Of a DNA stretch of 64,000 nt, positions 12,458 to 24,170 are shown piece by piece. The DNA is from Anaspis maculata (lineage: Eukaryota; Arthropoda; Insecta; Coleoptera; Scraptiidae): contig OX421965.1 of assembly GCA_949128115.1 (NCBI GenBank), positions 58,212,012 through 58,276,011 of the forward strand, in the 5' to 3' direction. The translations under genes were made by a program, and so were the position numbers. The first letter of the stretch is position 1; each line of letters begins with the position of its first letter. The notes under the pieces are model-generated. The model made no database searches. It saw only the letters and a list, made by a program, of their open reading frames with translations, and was not told where the DNA came from.

Positions 12458-12690
12458 GGGCCTTACGAATAAAGATTAAGCAATTGCTTTTGCTTGATTT
12501 TTTGTATCTGGAAAATTCTCAAAAAACTCAGAAACTTCCAGTAATTCATTAATTTTGGTTTCACTGAGCATTTGTAGATAACTGATTGAAATAATAATGA
12601 TGGTTTTGAGTGTCTTTTCCAAATGTTTCTCCGTTTTTTGCTGCTAGAATTTAAGCAAAAGCAATTGCTTAATCCTTATTCATAAGGCCC
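12458..12690. mobile_element. MITE, 233 bp, 38-bp TIRs, AAT flanks
   Basis: The left end begins GGGCCTTACGAATAAAG and the right end is its complement with two mismatches over 38 bases (12458-12495 against 12653-12690). Both inner parts contain AAGCAATTGCTTTTGCTT. The flanks are AAT at 12455-12457 and AAT at 12691-12693, a plausible 3-bp target duplication. No coding capacity. The superfamily is uncertain: PIF/Harbinger uses 3-bp sites but prefers TWA. Confidence 0.85.
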
Positions 12691-12693
12691 AAT

Positions 12694-13528
12694 GTCTTTT
12701 CATCACTAACATTCTTCCAGCGTATTCCGAAATACGCTAGAAGAAGTAAAATTTCATCTTTTTTTTTTCCTTCTTTGATTGAATGAATTAGTCGTTTTTG
12801 AAGATATCGAGCCAAAACTTGATATTCTGACAAACAATCATGCCCAAAATTAAACGCGAAGTGGAGACATTGACAATGCCTACTAGATTCAGAGCTAAGT
12901 TCTATCTTTAAAAGAAAAAAAAACAGCAGGTAATCACTTCATTGAAAACACAAGATCGTTTCATTCTGGAAACCAGGTCTTGGATTGCGGCAATGGATCC
13001 CTTCACCCGAGAAACATTGTCAAGTTCGTTTTTCTTGATTTTCCCCAACTTACGCGACAATCATGACCAAATCGAACTTCAGATCGATGACGTGTTTTCG
13101 GTATTTCCACTTAATTTTGCAACGTCAGTCACCAGATTTCATCATCAGTCAAGTGGTGATGAATCCACAAACCCTTTCAGTATCACTTGGTAGCACTTCT
13201 AGGCATAGATTTTTACAATCGGGTTTGAAGAGACGACGTAACCCTGCCTTTTTTTTGTTTTTTTCACAAAAATCAAAGCAAACTTTTTGTTCAACTGTTC
13301 GATGACTGCGACGTTTCAAAATATGGTGGAATTGGATTATGTCACTTCCAATGTCTGCAAACCAGATAAACACATATGTTACCGGCTAAGTAGGTACGAA
13401 ATCAGTCAATCCGCGGAATGTCTTGGTGATGCTCAGGAAATATGAAAATTCAGAATTATCAAGACAAAGCAGTACTTTGACTAGGTCATGCCATGTTATT
13501 CTAATATAAGCGGAATATAAGTTAATTG
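12694..13528. other. Non-coding stretch
   Basis: No gene or repeat structure recognised. Overlapping short frames at 12942-13373 lie on both strands and show no family resemblance. Confidence 0.5.
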
Positions 13529-13730
13529 GAGCGGTGGTGACCGAGGAGCGGTGGTGGCCGAGTGGTGTAAAGATGATGACAAGCTGAGCCACTCGCGCTG
13601 CGCTGTGTGGGTTCGAATCCCGCTACATCCATAGATATTTTGTGCTGTCCCCGAAGTTGCATGGTGGAGCAGCTACCAGCTGAATGTCGCCTCGTTGAAT
13701 AAGTCAATCAAATAAATGAATAAATAAATA
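13529..13730 (+). mobile_element. tRNA-derived SINE
   Basis: The head holds an A box TGGCCGAGTGG (13555-13565) and a B box GGTTCGAATCC (13610-13620). The spacing and the extra bases between them resemble class II tRNAs (Ser/Leu type). The head is followed by about 80 bases of unrelated body and a tail of AATAAATGAATAAATAAATA type (about 13710-13730). Head, body and short-motif tail are the classic SINE layout. The first 17 bases of the head, GAGCGGTGGTGACCGAG-like, are duplicated immediately upstream (13529-13545), perhaps from slippage at insertion. It would be transcribed by RNA polymerase III and mobilised by a LINE. Confidence 0.75.
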
Positions 13731-13739
13731 TTTCAATGG

Positions 13740-16700
13740 GTAATAATAATAATAATTGTTGAAAAAATTATCAATTTTATTCTATATATGGATTTGTCGT
13801 GGGAGCAACCATACATAGAGATCGCATGAGGATCAACGACGTTGTGTAGGTACCGGATCCAAGGAGCCCCCAGAGCCAAAAAAAAGATGTTCACCTGGAC
13901 CGACTTTGTACGGTACTGGAGGATGTTACGGTTTCAAAAATTGAATCGACGATACAGAATAATGAAACCAGGGGAACCAAAAAAAAAGGTATGATAGTTA
14001 TTTTTCGGGGTTCCGGTTGATTCTGAAAAAGAAAGATCCAATAACAATCGGCCGAGTAGCGATTCAGTGTTCCTCTGCTGTTCCTGATGTTGATGTCAAG
14101 CAGTACCACTAGTCATGTGACGTGCCTCAAGAACCAAGATCAACGAAAGCGGCGCTGAACGCCACACCTAAAACGCCGCCTTTGGTTGACAGCAACTGTC
14201 AGTAATCGCCAACTTCGTTGAAGTGACCATCTCGGTCTTATTTCTCTCGTCTGTCCCAGATGCCAGAGCGTATGGTGAGCTTCTGAAATGTTCAAAGGTA
14301 CCAAATCAGTTCACTACCTTACTGTTCAATTGGCGTCTTCGCCAACATTGTCAGTTGGTCCATATTATCGAGATCCTGCTAATCGTTGCGGTTGTCCCGA
14401 AGCTCATGCGTTCAAAACTCGTTGATGGGCAAACCAAGTGTCGCCTCTTATTTTTTATTTTACTGTTTCAGAATAAGTTACCTATTTGATATTTAGCGTG
14501 TTGTTGTTATATGTATTATTGTCTCTGCTTGAAGTAAGAGACGTTATTAAAGGGTAGCTATACCGGTTTACCACACCAATTTCTCTTGGGGTAGGACGGC
14601 AGTATGTTGTTTTTCGTGTAGGTACTCTGTTTCAGTGTCGTCGCTAGAGCTCCGTTGGGCCCTTCGAGTTCTCGCAACGTCATCGAAAAGGTAGGTACCT
14701 ACGTTATAGTTTGTAAGCCGAATCTCGAGGTATTGCTCACCCTTTCTATTTACGTCCTCTGCGCAACGCCCTTTTACATGCCATGTCAAGTTGAACTGTA
14801 AATATTCTTGAACCTGTACTTCCTGATCATGAACCTGATTTTTGTAGTTTATTCTGTACTTTTAATTCTCCCAATCCCAACTATCACCACCTCGGAATCA
14901 ATTACTTTCAATTATGATTTCAACCCGTAATAAGGAATAGCTGTAAGTGCAGGCTCAAAAGGGGGGCGAGACAGTGTAACGAAACTGGCTGGAGATAACA
15001 ATGCGCGAATAAGATATATATATCAGCAAAATTGGCAGAGGAGCCGTGTTTCAAGAACTTGCCAGAATAAGCGCAGCCGATGGAATTTTCTAGACCTTTT
15101 TGCGAGTAGACTGCTGATGTGCAATGCTGGAATATACCGGAACTAAGATGGAAGTGACGAGAAGCCGTCGAGATCCTCCCGAAAAAAACTGAAATACTCT
15201 CTACGATGTGAAAGCTAAAATAAATAGAATTGATGTTACAAGTAGTGGTTGATTCGGGAAATACTCATGCAGGTCAGGTCATATCATATACTGCAAAGCT
15301 ATGAATCTTACCCATCATATGCAAACTGCGGCAACCTACATTTTTGCAAAAATTTCCCTTGTATCAAACGTGTTCGACTTGATAATTCACTTGAAACTTG
15401 CTTCAGACATTTTCTGAGCAAGATTTTGCGAAAACCAGCTAACCGCAGTTGAAGGTGAAATTGATAGTTCTTATCAAGATGTCACCTATGAATCATTTAT
15501 TAAAAGTACCAAAGTATATTTTCGTAACATTGAAGGTCCTTTTCTCGTTTTCGTTCTTGGACTCGAGGTCTGTTCTCATGAGAAGCACTTTTACATCTTT
15601 TGCATTTGTAAAAATTACGCTGGATTCTGTGTAGAGTCATCGTTATAAAATGGTCTGGAATGGTCACCAAAGCAAAAACGGCGAAGCCATCATTAGAAAA
15701 TACCTGAAATTTAATCAGGGTGCGCGGCCGGCCGGCCGTCCGCCACACGCAAGGATTTTGATGTCCAAGCGCCGGGAAAATGAATAAAAAGACGCGGAAT
15801 CCGGAATCCGCAAAGGACATGCAAAGTGGTGTGGAGAGACGACTGCTGCTGTTGTACAACTCCCTGTATACGAAGCCGCAGGCACGGGGGTAAAGCCGTA
15901 TCTCCTATAAAGTTGCTACAACAAGGCGGCCATCATTGAACCTCGTCATCTGGAACAAATTTGAATGTTTTTTGAAGACGACGTGGAGAGCACAAGCTAC
16001 TTCTCCCCTGCCATGCCGTATAGCCCAGGCCCGCGCGTATTATTTTGTCCGACGTCGATATATACGAGCCCGATTCAATCGCATATACTACCTACCTATA
16101 GGAATGTTATACAAAACCAATAATCTGAAATGAAAAATGCCTTGAACTGCATTTGACGTTCAATCATATTACGAACCGTACACCGGCAGAAAGGACTCAC
16201 GTATTCCCGGCGGAAATATTGAAATGCGCATAAAGAGATTTATATTCCTGTTACACAACTACATACATGTGTATAGGTAGGTATAGGGAGGTACCAAAGG
16301 GATGATGATATGGCTGTTGCGGCAAGTGAGCATCTGGGAATTGGTTCCGATGCAGCAGGCTGGTCTTTGTGTGAGTGAGGAACAACTTACAGGTATGTGT
16401 AGGTGAGTGAGTATGATGGAAATTGCAGGTTTGAGGTTCAAAAGTTCAGGATGAAAGCAAGGTACATCGCTTTAGTGGCTTTATTCGATGACTCTTTTTA
16501 TAAAAACCATGGCTCATGCCTGCATCAATTATAGCTATGAGAAACGTCCATTAAATAGGTAGCTATTCATGGACTAAGCCGCAATGGTGATTTGAAATCG
16601 TATACGCTTTATACAACTGTCAGTCAGTACTTTCAAATATATCAAATAATGCAATGGTAAAATAAATGCAGAATGCAGACATTTCATATTGCTCGAACCA

Positions 16701-17824
16701 AAGAGTAGATCTGATAAAAGTGAGGTCGAGAACACTACAGCTTCAGTACCTAAACTGACCAAGTAATCTAATAATAATCCTCAAGTCTGGGAGTGGGGAA
16801 TCTAGGATTATTTCTCGCCAATGAATGTAGCAGGGACATCCCAAATGAACGTATAATTACGTGACGGACGTAAAAAGCTAGTTAATGAAACGGCGCGAGG
16901 AAATCTTTTTGAAGAGTTGCAGAGTACCCTTGAGCCCAATATTAAAATCGCACTGATAGTGTCAAATACGTCGCAGCCTCCTGCTCAAATGGAGATGTCA
17001 AAGGGCCGAAGAATCAAAGCCGCGTGCCGAGCACGTGCCGTAAATATTAACATTGTGACCAGTCATATCTGCGACGCCCAATTTGGATTTATTGCAACAG
17101 CCGCCGTTCACTTTAAGACCCGTCAAATTACAAACGTAACACGATTGGACACGACTAACGTCTTTATAAAACGGCTTTTTGTTACAAGCCTATTTGTATT
17201 CATATATACTTACTACGACGATGATGCACCGCGTAGCGTGGCATTTTCCCACGAAATAAACATGTTGATGATAAAAATGAAAAAACTTCAGTTGTCACGT
17301 CCCGTCAGTTCGTTACAGATTTGATTTTCAATAAAGATGATTTTATTGTTTTAAATACAAAAATCCTTAGTTCGATTTTCTCAATTTGCCAAAATGCTTG
17401 GCATTGGCACATACGATTCTGGAGTATAATATAGTATAATAATATTGTACAACGATTAAGCAATGATACGGCTCATGTCATGTTGGCATGTTGCAAATGT
17501 CATGCTAGTGAAAAAATTAGCACTCCTTAAGAGTTGAACACTATTCTTTTCCTTACGACTAGTTCTCTAGTAGTCTTCTCAGGTCTAGAAAGGGCATTTC
17601 TGGAATTTCTTGGTTGCATTGAAAATGTCATTTTTCACTGCATGAACTTCTTTGTCGCTATCTGTCTGCATGGAATCTAAACGCAACTATCCAACTTTCG
17701 ACAATTACATATTGAAGAGCACTTCCCACTGAGCCATTATCATAAAAATTTCTTCCGGTTTCAGGCTTTTCTCAACGGGGAATTGAATAAGGATGAGAGA
17801 CCCAATATTTTGTATTGTGATGCA
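13740..17824. other. Long stretch without a recognisable gene
   Basis: About 4 kb in which I see no RT, transposase, LTR or tRNA signature. The largest frames (15500-15859 minus, 119 codons; 16917-17324 plus, 135 codons) have no motif and are not proposed as genes. A GGCCGGCCGGCCG run lies at 15725-15737, and GTAGGTAC-type words occur near 14690 and 16270. Confidence 0.5.
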
Positions 17825-18565
17825 GAGAATTTAGGTAATTTGAAAATTGATTTAATTTAGTGTCATCACCATCAAATAAAACTATACAATCGTCTACATA
17901 TCTAAACCAAAAAAGTGCATTAGATTTGGAAGGATTGTTATTCAAAATGTGGTTTAATTCAAGGTTAGACATAAAAACTTTGGCTAGAAAAGGTGAAAGA
18001 TTGGAGACCATCGATAAGCCAAATTTTTGTTCGAAGAAACAATCAATAAATTGGAAAAAATTCTGTTGTGAGGCAAGTCCTAGTAATGAACAAATGTTCA
18101 AATATGATGAGTCAAAATATCAGAACTAAAAAGGATGTTTTTAACAAAGGAAATACATTATTCTGCTGGAACACTAGGGAATAAATTTATCACATCAAAA
18201 GAAACTAATCTTGAATTTATCGGAATGTTGAAGTTGGATAATTTGTGGATTAAATCAAAAGAATTTCCAAGACAACAAGGGTTGTCCATTACAAAAGAAT
18301 TTTTTAAAACATAGCTAAGCCAAAAAGATAATTTTGATGGTGGTGAATTTATGAAAGAAACAACAGGCCTGATAGGAATAGTTGGTTTGTGAATTTTTGA
18401 TAATCCATATAGACGAGGGGTGGCAGGATTCATGCAAAAAAGGGTTTGAACGTTCTTTTGGAAAAAAGTAATGGTTTCATCAGAATGTAATAAAATAGTT
18501 TTTCTTATTCTCTTGGCAACATTTAAAGTTGGGTCCTTTGATAATTTATTGAAGTCATCTGTGTA
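17825..18565 (-). pseudogene. Penelope-like element RT fragment (decayed)
   Basis: On the minus strand the translation shows CMNPATPRLYGLSKIHKP, PVVSFINSPPSK, SFDVINLFPSVP (motif A), NLSPFLAKVFMSN (motif B region) and RYVDDCIVLF (motif C with catalytic Asp pair). These match, in order, the plus-strand copy at 62.1-63.8 kb at roughly 60% of residues. A stop follows the NLFPSVPAE segment, and a frameshift separates 18102 from 18158, so it cannot be translated as one protein. Homology starts at a DDFNKLSKDP segment near 18560 and ends just after LNSLHHNTK near 17840. The N-terminus and the whole endonuclease end are missing. A dead internal fragment. Confidence 0.85.
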
Positions 18566-18906
18566 GACTAGAGGCTCCCGAAACTGCAGTCAGGAATATT
18601 TTATAAACATCTTGTGGGAAGACCGCCTTTCATTTATATATTTATGCATTTCTGTTCGTTTTTGCAATAATGATCTATGTTTTATTTAATTTTGTTTTCT
18701 CATAGAATAAATTTCTTTATGTGCAACAAACTGTATTGTTATCGATTATCTATGGGTACAGTATTCCTAATTTATCATTAAAAAACCCAAAATCAAAGTG
18801 CTCTGTCAATAGAGAATTTGTTTTGTCTCTCTGGTGTCACACACCCACCTGGGTTATCACATAATTTTTTTCACCTGATGGGTAACGCCGAGTTGAGTTA
18901 AATTAT
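18566..18906. other. Spacer between Penelope-like fragment and solo LTR
   Basis: AT-rich, no recognised feature. Confidence 0.5.
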
Positions 18907-19448
18907 TGTTACGAGCGGCGATCCCGCACATATTGATAAACACTCGACCTTTCTGAATCCTTCCATCCATTAGATCGCAGTGTAGAAGTCTGGAGCGATC
19001 TGGTGCATTCCAGAGCGTTCGTGTATGTGAAACTCAATGGAGACCGAATGCCTGATCAGGGCACATCTGTCTATTTTGGCGGAGGCGCCGTCCAGAACCC
19101 AGCAGAATTATACGGGTAATGTGGACGTACGATTATTCGCTATGTACGTAGACATGAATGGTCTAGAAACCGCATATGCCGGAACACTGTGGAATTTGCT
19201 GGAAGTAGACAGAAAGTTCGGGAACACTATTCGGAGGCCTTATATAAGGCATCAGCCGGCAGCTCGCGGCAGTATTGAATTGGAATGCGAAGTGGTAACG
19301 AGTGCGAAACAAGCGAAGTACCTGCGATATAATTCCAAGTAGATAGTTGTTGGCGTGTAGTTATTGTAGTGGTACGCAGTAATAAACAGTGCGTGTTTAA
19401 AACGATTGTCTTAATTATATTCGAACCCGTACGCGAGATATCGTAACA
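18907..19448 (+). mobile_element. Solo LTR (Ty3/gypsy-type or related), 542 bp
   Basis: Starts TGTTACGA (18907-18914) and ends with the exact complement TCGTAACA (19441-19448), the usual TG...CA form of an LTR with short inverted ends. It is flanked by TTAT at 18903-18906 and TTAT at 19449-19452, a 4-bp target duplication. Internal promoter and poly(A) signals are in LTR order, giving the plus orientation. No second LTR or internal region adjoins it, so it is best read as the product of LTR-LTR recombination. The 101-codon frame inside (19037-19342) is not a gene. Confidence 0.85.
19241..19275 (+). promoter_or_regulatory. LTR core promoter (TATA and initiator)
   Basis: TATATAAGG at 19241-19249 is followed 29 bases later by CAGTAT (19270-19275), which fits a TATA box and an arthropod initiator. 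An AATAAA at 19381-19386 would be the LTR polyadenylation signal. Confidence 0.65.
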
Positions 19449-20759
19449 TTATACTGCTTCAATTCCATTTTATAATTAAGTAGGTAGGCTCATGAAACAA
19501 TGAATGAAGTGTCAATACTTAGCCCAGGAAGAGAAGGGGATTGTCAACTTGTCCTTTGAAGTTATAACATATCGATTCCGTCTTTACTCGACTCAGTTTT
19601 GGCATCATCATCATAATCATCATCATCATTGTCACCACCACCGATGCGAGGACCAAGCCAGAAGAAGGGGGTGTTAAAAAACGTCATTTCGCGTCTCGTT
19701 GGTTACAAACGTTACCACCACGTGGCCTGACAAACAGACACGTGTGTCATTATTGCCTGGCACTCTTTCATGTTTCGGAAGGGCGAAGCCAACCAGCACT
19801 GCGTCGCGGCGCCGCCGTCCGTCGCACCACCGAAAAGTGTTCGGTACACGCGTCCTCGAACCGGCCATTTTTATATTTACGCGAATTAGCAATAAATCGC
19901 GCCAAATCGGTCGTTAAGGCACGTGCTGTGGCTTACACGTTGATTCATTTGTGGCCGTTTTGCCCAATTTAAACTGCGCGACGCCGCGCCGTGCCAATAA
20001 CGGCCAACCCCATAATGCGGCGCCCGGGACGCGCCAGAAGATTTGCATGCATTTGGGTTGGAAAAAAACCATACAATAAAGAATAAGCGAAAGCTGGTGG
20101 CACGCGTGCTCACCTCGCATACAATTACCAAATAAATTGGTTTCTTTTCAATTTCACTTCCAGTTTCGGCCGTGTTGATGGTTTCTCACAACGGATAAAT
20201 TCGAATATATTACTTTTTAGTTCACGCTGCAAATGCAGAATCACGACTTTTTGAATAAAAATGAAGTGACAAGCTGGAGCGCAGAAATACTCAAATTCTA
20301 TTTACAAATAATTGAACCATCACTTGTGAAATTCGCACTCTCGTAGGATCAACTGCAGTCATGTACTACGCACAAGAAGGTGGTGTAAGGCTATTCGCTT
20401 GCAGTCTAATCTACCGCAACTCCATGGAGGTGAGATGTAATGAAGCCACCCCCATATAGCGGGCCAAAAATAATCCGGAGGAAAATAAATCAAAGCCGTG
20501 AAAAACGGGTAATTATGCGAATATTCAGAGTCAAGTGATCATTAAAAGATGTCGCTAGTTATTTAATCCATCGTGAGAACCAAGCGAAGTTCTACAACAC
20601 CATTCACTTCATACAACTCGCCACTCAGAAAATTCTCGTTCGCGGTCTTTTTGGATGCGATGAAATAATTCCGAACAACTTGGAATGAAAGAGTATCGAT
20701 AAAGACTGACCTTTGTACCTGTACCGATCCCCTGAGCTGCCGTCCGCTCCCGACTGCGG
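19449..20759. other. Non-coding stretch with a GC-rich patch
   Basis: CATCATCATCATAATCATCA-type microsatellite at about 19603-19633. A CpG-rich patch at about 19780-20060 differs from its AT-rich surroundings and might be regulatory, but no transcript structure is visible. Overlapping frames of 68-81 codons on both strands here reflect the GC-rich composition and are not proposed as genes. A 60-bp piece at 20400-20460 (core GGAGGTGAGATGTAA) resembles another at 24041-24105. Confidence 0.45.
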
Positions 20760-21373
20760 GGATGTTGGAGAAGAGTTTTGATTCACTTCGAGGAAGCTGA
20801 GCTAAAACCCGTTGATACTGCGTCGCGACCCACCTAGAGGCCGTAGAGTTGAATTCCTTCGATGATAAGTCTCAGCCCACTTGGACAATGCTGAGTCGAA
20901 ACCCCGGCTGATGCGTCTCATACCCGATTGCACAAACGTGGTATTAAATATTTAGTTCGGTATCAAATCGTTTAATACCGGACTAAACAACAAAATGGAG
21001 TGCAGAAACAAAAAAATCTGACATGGGATCAGAATTTGGTACCGAACTATTCTGATACCGCACCAAACGCTGATTACGCCCATTTTGGATTGCACAAAGG
21101 ATCTGATACCGAACTAAACACAGTAATACCGCATCAAATCTGATATCACCTCGACCCCGGTATTAAATTGACAGAATGACAGATCGTTGGAAATTCGATC
21201 GTTTCAGGGTGATCCGTGCGTTTGATTCGGCATAAAATTACTGCAAGTGCATATAATAGCAGGTTTTATGTGCATACAAGCTATTATTTATGCATTCTCA
21301 TTCAAAAATTGTTTTCACAAAATGTATTTGACACACACAGATAATGTGCGTGCCAACCCAAAATAATATTCGA

Positions 21374-21455
21374 AGTTAGTTGGTCGTGTGGTTAGGCCCT
21401 CGCCTTCGCAAGCGGGTGGTACCGTGATCGAATCCCGTCGGGGCCAATTTTTTTT
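21374..21455 (+). other. tRNA-like module with Pol III terminator
   Basis: A-box-like TGGTCGTGTGGTTAGG (21381-21396), B-box-like GTGATCGAATCCC (21424-21436), and a run of eight T (21448-21455). A 5-bp anticodon-like stem (CTCGC/GCGGG) can form, but the acceptor stem does not pair and the T arm is weak. This is tRNA-derived rather than a functional tRNA. Confidence 0.6.
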
Positions 21456-21555
21456 CCAACCATTTTACCTTTGAATTCAAGAATAATGTCAGATTTTCAA
21501 TTTTTCATATCAGAACAATAAACTTGAGAAGTGTAGCCCTTATATTTCACGTTAA

Positions 21556-21647
21556 AGCAAAAAAAAATTGGCTTGCTGCTGATGAGGTTCGAACCTGGAT
21601 CCTTGGCATCGGAAATCAAACCCTTCATCACCATGCTACGACGGCTT
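21556..21647 (-). other. Second tRNA-like module, convergent with the first
   Basis: On the minus strand: A-box-like TAGCATGGTGATGAAGGG (from 21638), B-box-like AGGTTCGAACCT (21585-21596), then GCCAATTTTTTTTT, a Pol III-style terminator. Both this module and the plus-strand one end in GCCAATTTTTTTT, pointing at each other about 100 bp apart. Confidence 0.6.
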
Positions 21648-22260
21648 TATTTTCAAGTGCCAGCCGCATGAAGTCAATATGACGATCGCCTCGATGCTTT
21701 TTGTGGCTCGTTCACACTTGGTCCGGGGTTAGTTGATCTTGGATCTAATTTTGCTTCCTGCAATGCGATTACGATTTAATACCGCACCAAAATTTGATCC
21801 GGTACTACAAAGTTCGGTATCAAATTTTTTTTTGTGCAATCGGGTATCAGCTCACTTGGAAAATGTTGGATTGGAATCATTCGGAGATGCGTTTTGATCC
21901 TCTTGGAGAAGTTGAATTGAGATCCTTCCAGGGAGAGTTTTGATCCGCCTAGAGGCTGATGAGTTGTTACTCTTTGAGTTGCAACCCTCCTCTAGGATGT
22001 AGAGTCAAAGCCTTTGGATGTTGAGTCTAGATCCGCCTCTGGGCGACGAGTTGAAACCTTTCGATGACGAGTGCCAACCCATCTTCAGGTAGTAGTGTTG
22101 AGGCCTTTTCGGTGCTCAGTTTTGATCCATCTTCAAGTTGTTGAGTTAAGATCCGTTGATGACGTGTTTCGATCCCCCTCCGGGATGCTAAGTAGCGATC
22201 CACGAGTTTTGACCCACTTCGAGGATGTAGAGTTGAAACCTCTGGATGATTTAGGCCCGA

Positions 22261-24170
22261 TAGAAGCGAGTTCTTTCGTTTCGGTGTCTCTTGTAACGGA
22301 GTGATGACCTCGGCGGGCGGAGGGTTAGTCTTGGTGAGTTGGCATTGATGCTTACGATTGAGCTTTGTCACGGAAAATGTATCATGGGGCTTACGCGTTT
22401 GTTCTGAATCTGCCTGCAGGTGCTGGTATCTGTGCTACTGTCTGCCACTATTAGGCTTCGTCCTTTGTTGGATACTTTCACAAAAAAGGTATTCGAGCCC
22501 TCAAGCCCTCTGGACTTGGCGTTGTGACTGCGGTACTCAGAGCACTGGATCTGGTGGGTTAGATCTGGAAACTCGTGGGTGAGCCTCATTTGCGTTTCTG
22601 AAGCTCCCACTCATTCGGAAAATGTGGACTTTGAGAACCACGTGAAAGATCAAGTAATTGAAATGAAACAGAATCGCGTTTGTATCGGGGTTCGAACCCA
22701 GCAGTAGAGTCGTAATTGTTAATCAGAATTAGTTAATGATGGAATCCGCCCCCTCCTTGAAACTAATAACTGTATTCTAGCGCCACAGCAATTAATAATA
22801 TTTCTATGATGGTTGGGCTTCAAGGTACAAGGGAATAAGAAATATACTATGAAGAGCCGTCGACTGCAAGCATTGAGAAATTGAGAATGTATAATTTTGC
22901 TCCTGGAATGAGAACGTTCTTATTTGAAACTGATGAGATTATTCCGGTACCCAACGACGCAACCGTTCATCAGATAGGGACTTCGTGGAATGAATTGTTA
23001 CTAGGGCTCAAGCAGGTATAATGTAGACGGCGGTTATTTAGTGTCAGGGTAGAGTTATTTCGGCGCCTCTCTGCATCGGATTTTCGGCGAACACCCTGTA
23101 TAGGCAATTATCTGCGTTTGGTTTCTTCTGACTGCGGCATTCACTCACGGACTGGTAAACAACAACGAACTAGCGCGTATACGAGGCGTGCTCAAAAGGT
23201 TCACCACGTTTTAAATTTGTCCCTTGACTTGAGTAATTGTTTCGCGCACATCATCGGTTCGAGAGTTTTTGGACGGGTGAAATTCGGCTTAAAATTTCCG
23301 ATTATAGGCACTCGTGACCGCGGGAATCATTTTAAGCGTTGGGGGCAATTCACGGCGAAAACAGGTTTGGAGCCTCCACAAAAGCCAGTCATATCCAATC
23401 GTTTCCAAACGGGCAAAAGAGAACCATAGCCCAAAAAAAGCGTTAACCTTTGAAAAGAGGCTCTACAAAAAAGGGGCCACCGCACACACCGACCCACAAA
23501 TCTCAGATTGCATTCGTGGTCGAAGTTACTCTCTCCTTTTTTAGTGTCTAGAAGCCAGGCCTAACCCTAACATAACTTCTAGTACTAACAAGAATGTTGG
23601 ATCTGATTGAACCACAAAAAGAACTTTGAATCACGAAGATCAGTCAGAATTAAATGATGGTCAGTGTTGGGACTTCTGGAATAACTAGGGGAAACTCATC
23701 TCTTCGGGGACAGCTTAGATATTGTAGATCTTTTAGCCTGCAATGTGAAAGTAGAACTAGGTATAGGAGCGAGCCATTATTTAAACATTTTGACTTGTAC
23801 ATAGAGGTCAACAGATTGATGTTAGGTCAAAAAATTATACTTTCTCGAGACCCGTCTCGACAATCTCGAGAGCTCTATACTCGAACAACAAGAAGAAAAC
23901 ACAACAGGATGTCGTCCTGATACTAGATGATCATCGGTAAAGAGCAGGAAACGTGATTTAATTCAAATAAGTTGGATTAAGTTGAAGTATAATGGGTTGT
24001 CTGCCTATTCAGGGGTTCAAGAGGATAGCTGGAGTCCCTTCAAGTCTAATCTGGTGCACTCTACGGAGGTGAGATGTAAGAACCTCAAAGACCTGCATAG
24101 CTTTCGTTCAAAGATGGTAATATGGTAATTGAGAAGTCATGAATTAATTTATAATTTGCACTTATAAAGC
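22261..24170. other. Stretch without a recognised gene
   Basis: No supported coding region. An isolated B-box-like palindrome GGGGTTCGAACCC is at about 22687-22699 without an A box. An ACACCCTGTA word at 23090-23099 matches the ends of the ACAGGGTG foldback family and may be one degraded terminus. A GGAGGTGAGATGTAA core at about 24066-24080 resembles 20430-20444. Confidence 0.45.

Larger units (their letters stand above)
20921..21846. mobile_element. TIR element with TCA target duplication and internal tRNA-like modules
   Basis: Ends are TACCCGATTGCACAAA (20921-20936) and the complement TTTGTGCAATCGGGTA (21831-21846). Flanks are TCA (20918-20920) and TCA (21847-21849). Subterminal sequence on both sides repeats GGTATCAAAT/ATTTGATACC-type words. 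No transposase. Length 926 bp. It interrupts a minisatellite, so the insertion is younger than the array. The 3-bp duplication suggests a PIF/Harbinger-like or similar DNA transposon, non-autonomous. Confidence 0.8.
20760..22260. repeat. Imperfect minisatellite, interrupted by a TIR element
   Basis: Degenerate units of roughly 40-60 bp, built from words such as GAGTTTTGATCCACTTCGAG, GATGTAGAGTTGAAACC and TTCGATGA, fill 20760-20917 and resume at 21850 to about 22260. The array is split by the 0.93-kb element listed separately. The short frames over it are by-products of the repeat. Confidence 0.7.

Noticed and set aside
16917..17324. 135-codon plus-strand frame as a gene
   Set aside because: No recognisable family, ordinary chance length for this composition, and no flanking gene signals.
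19037..19342. 101-codon frame
   Set aside because: Falls inside the solo LTR and spans its promoter.
22687..22699. GGGGTTCGAACCC as a tRNA gene
   Set aside because: B-box-like palindrome only; no A box at the right spacing on either strand.
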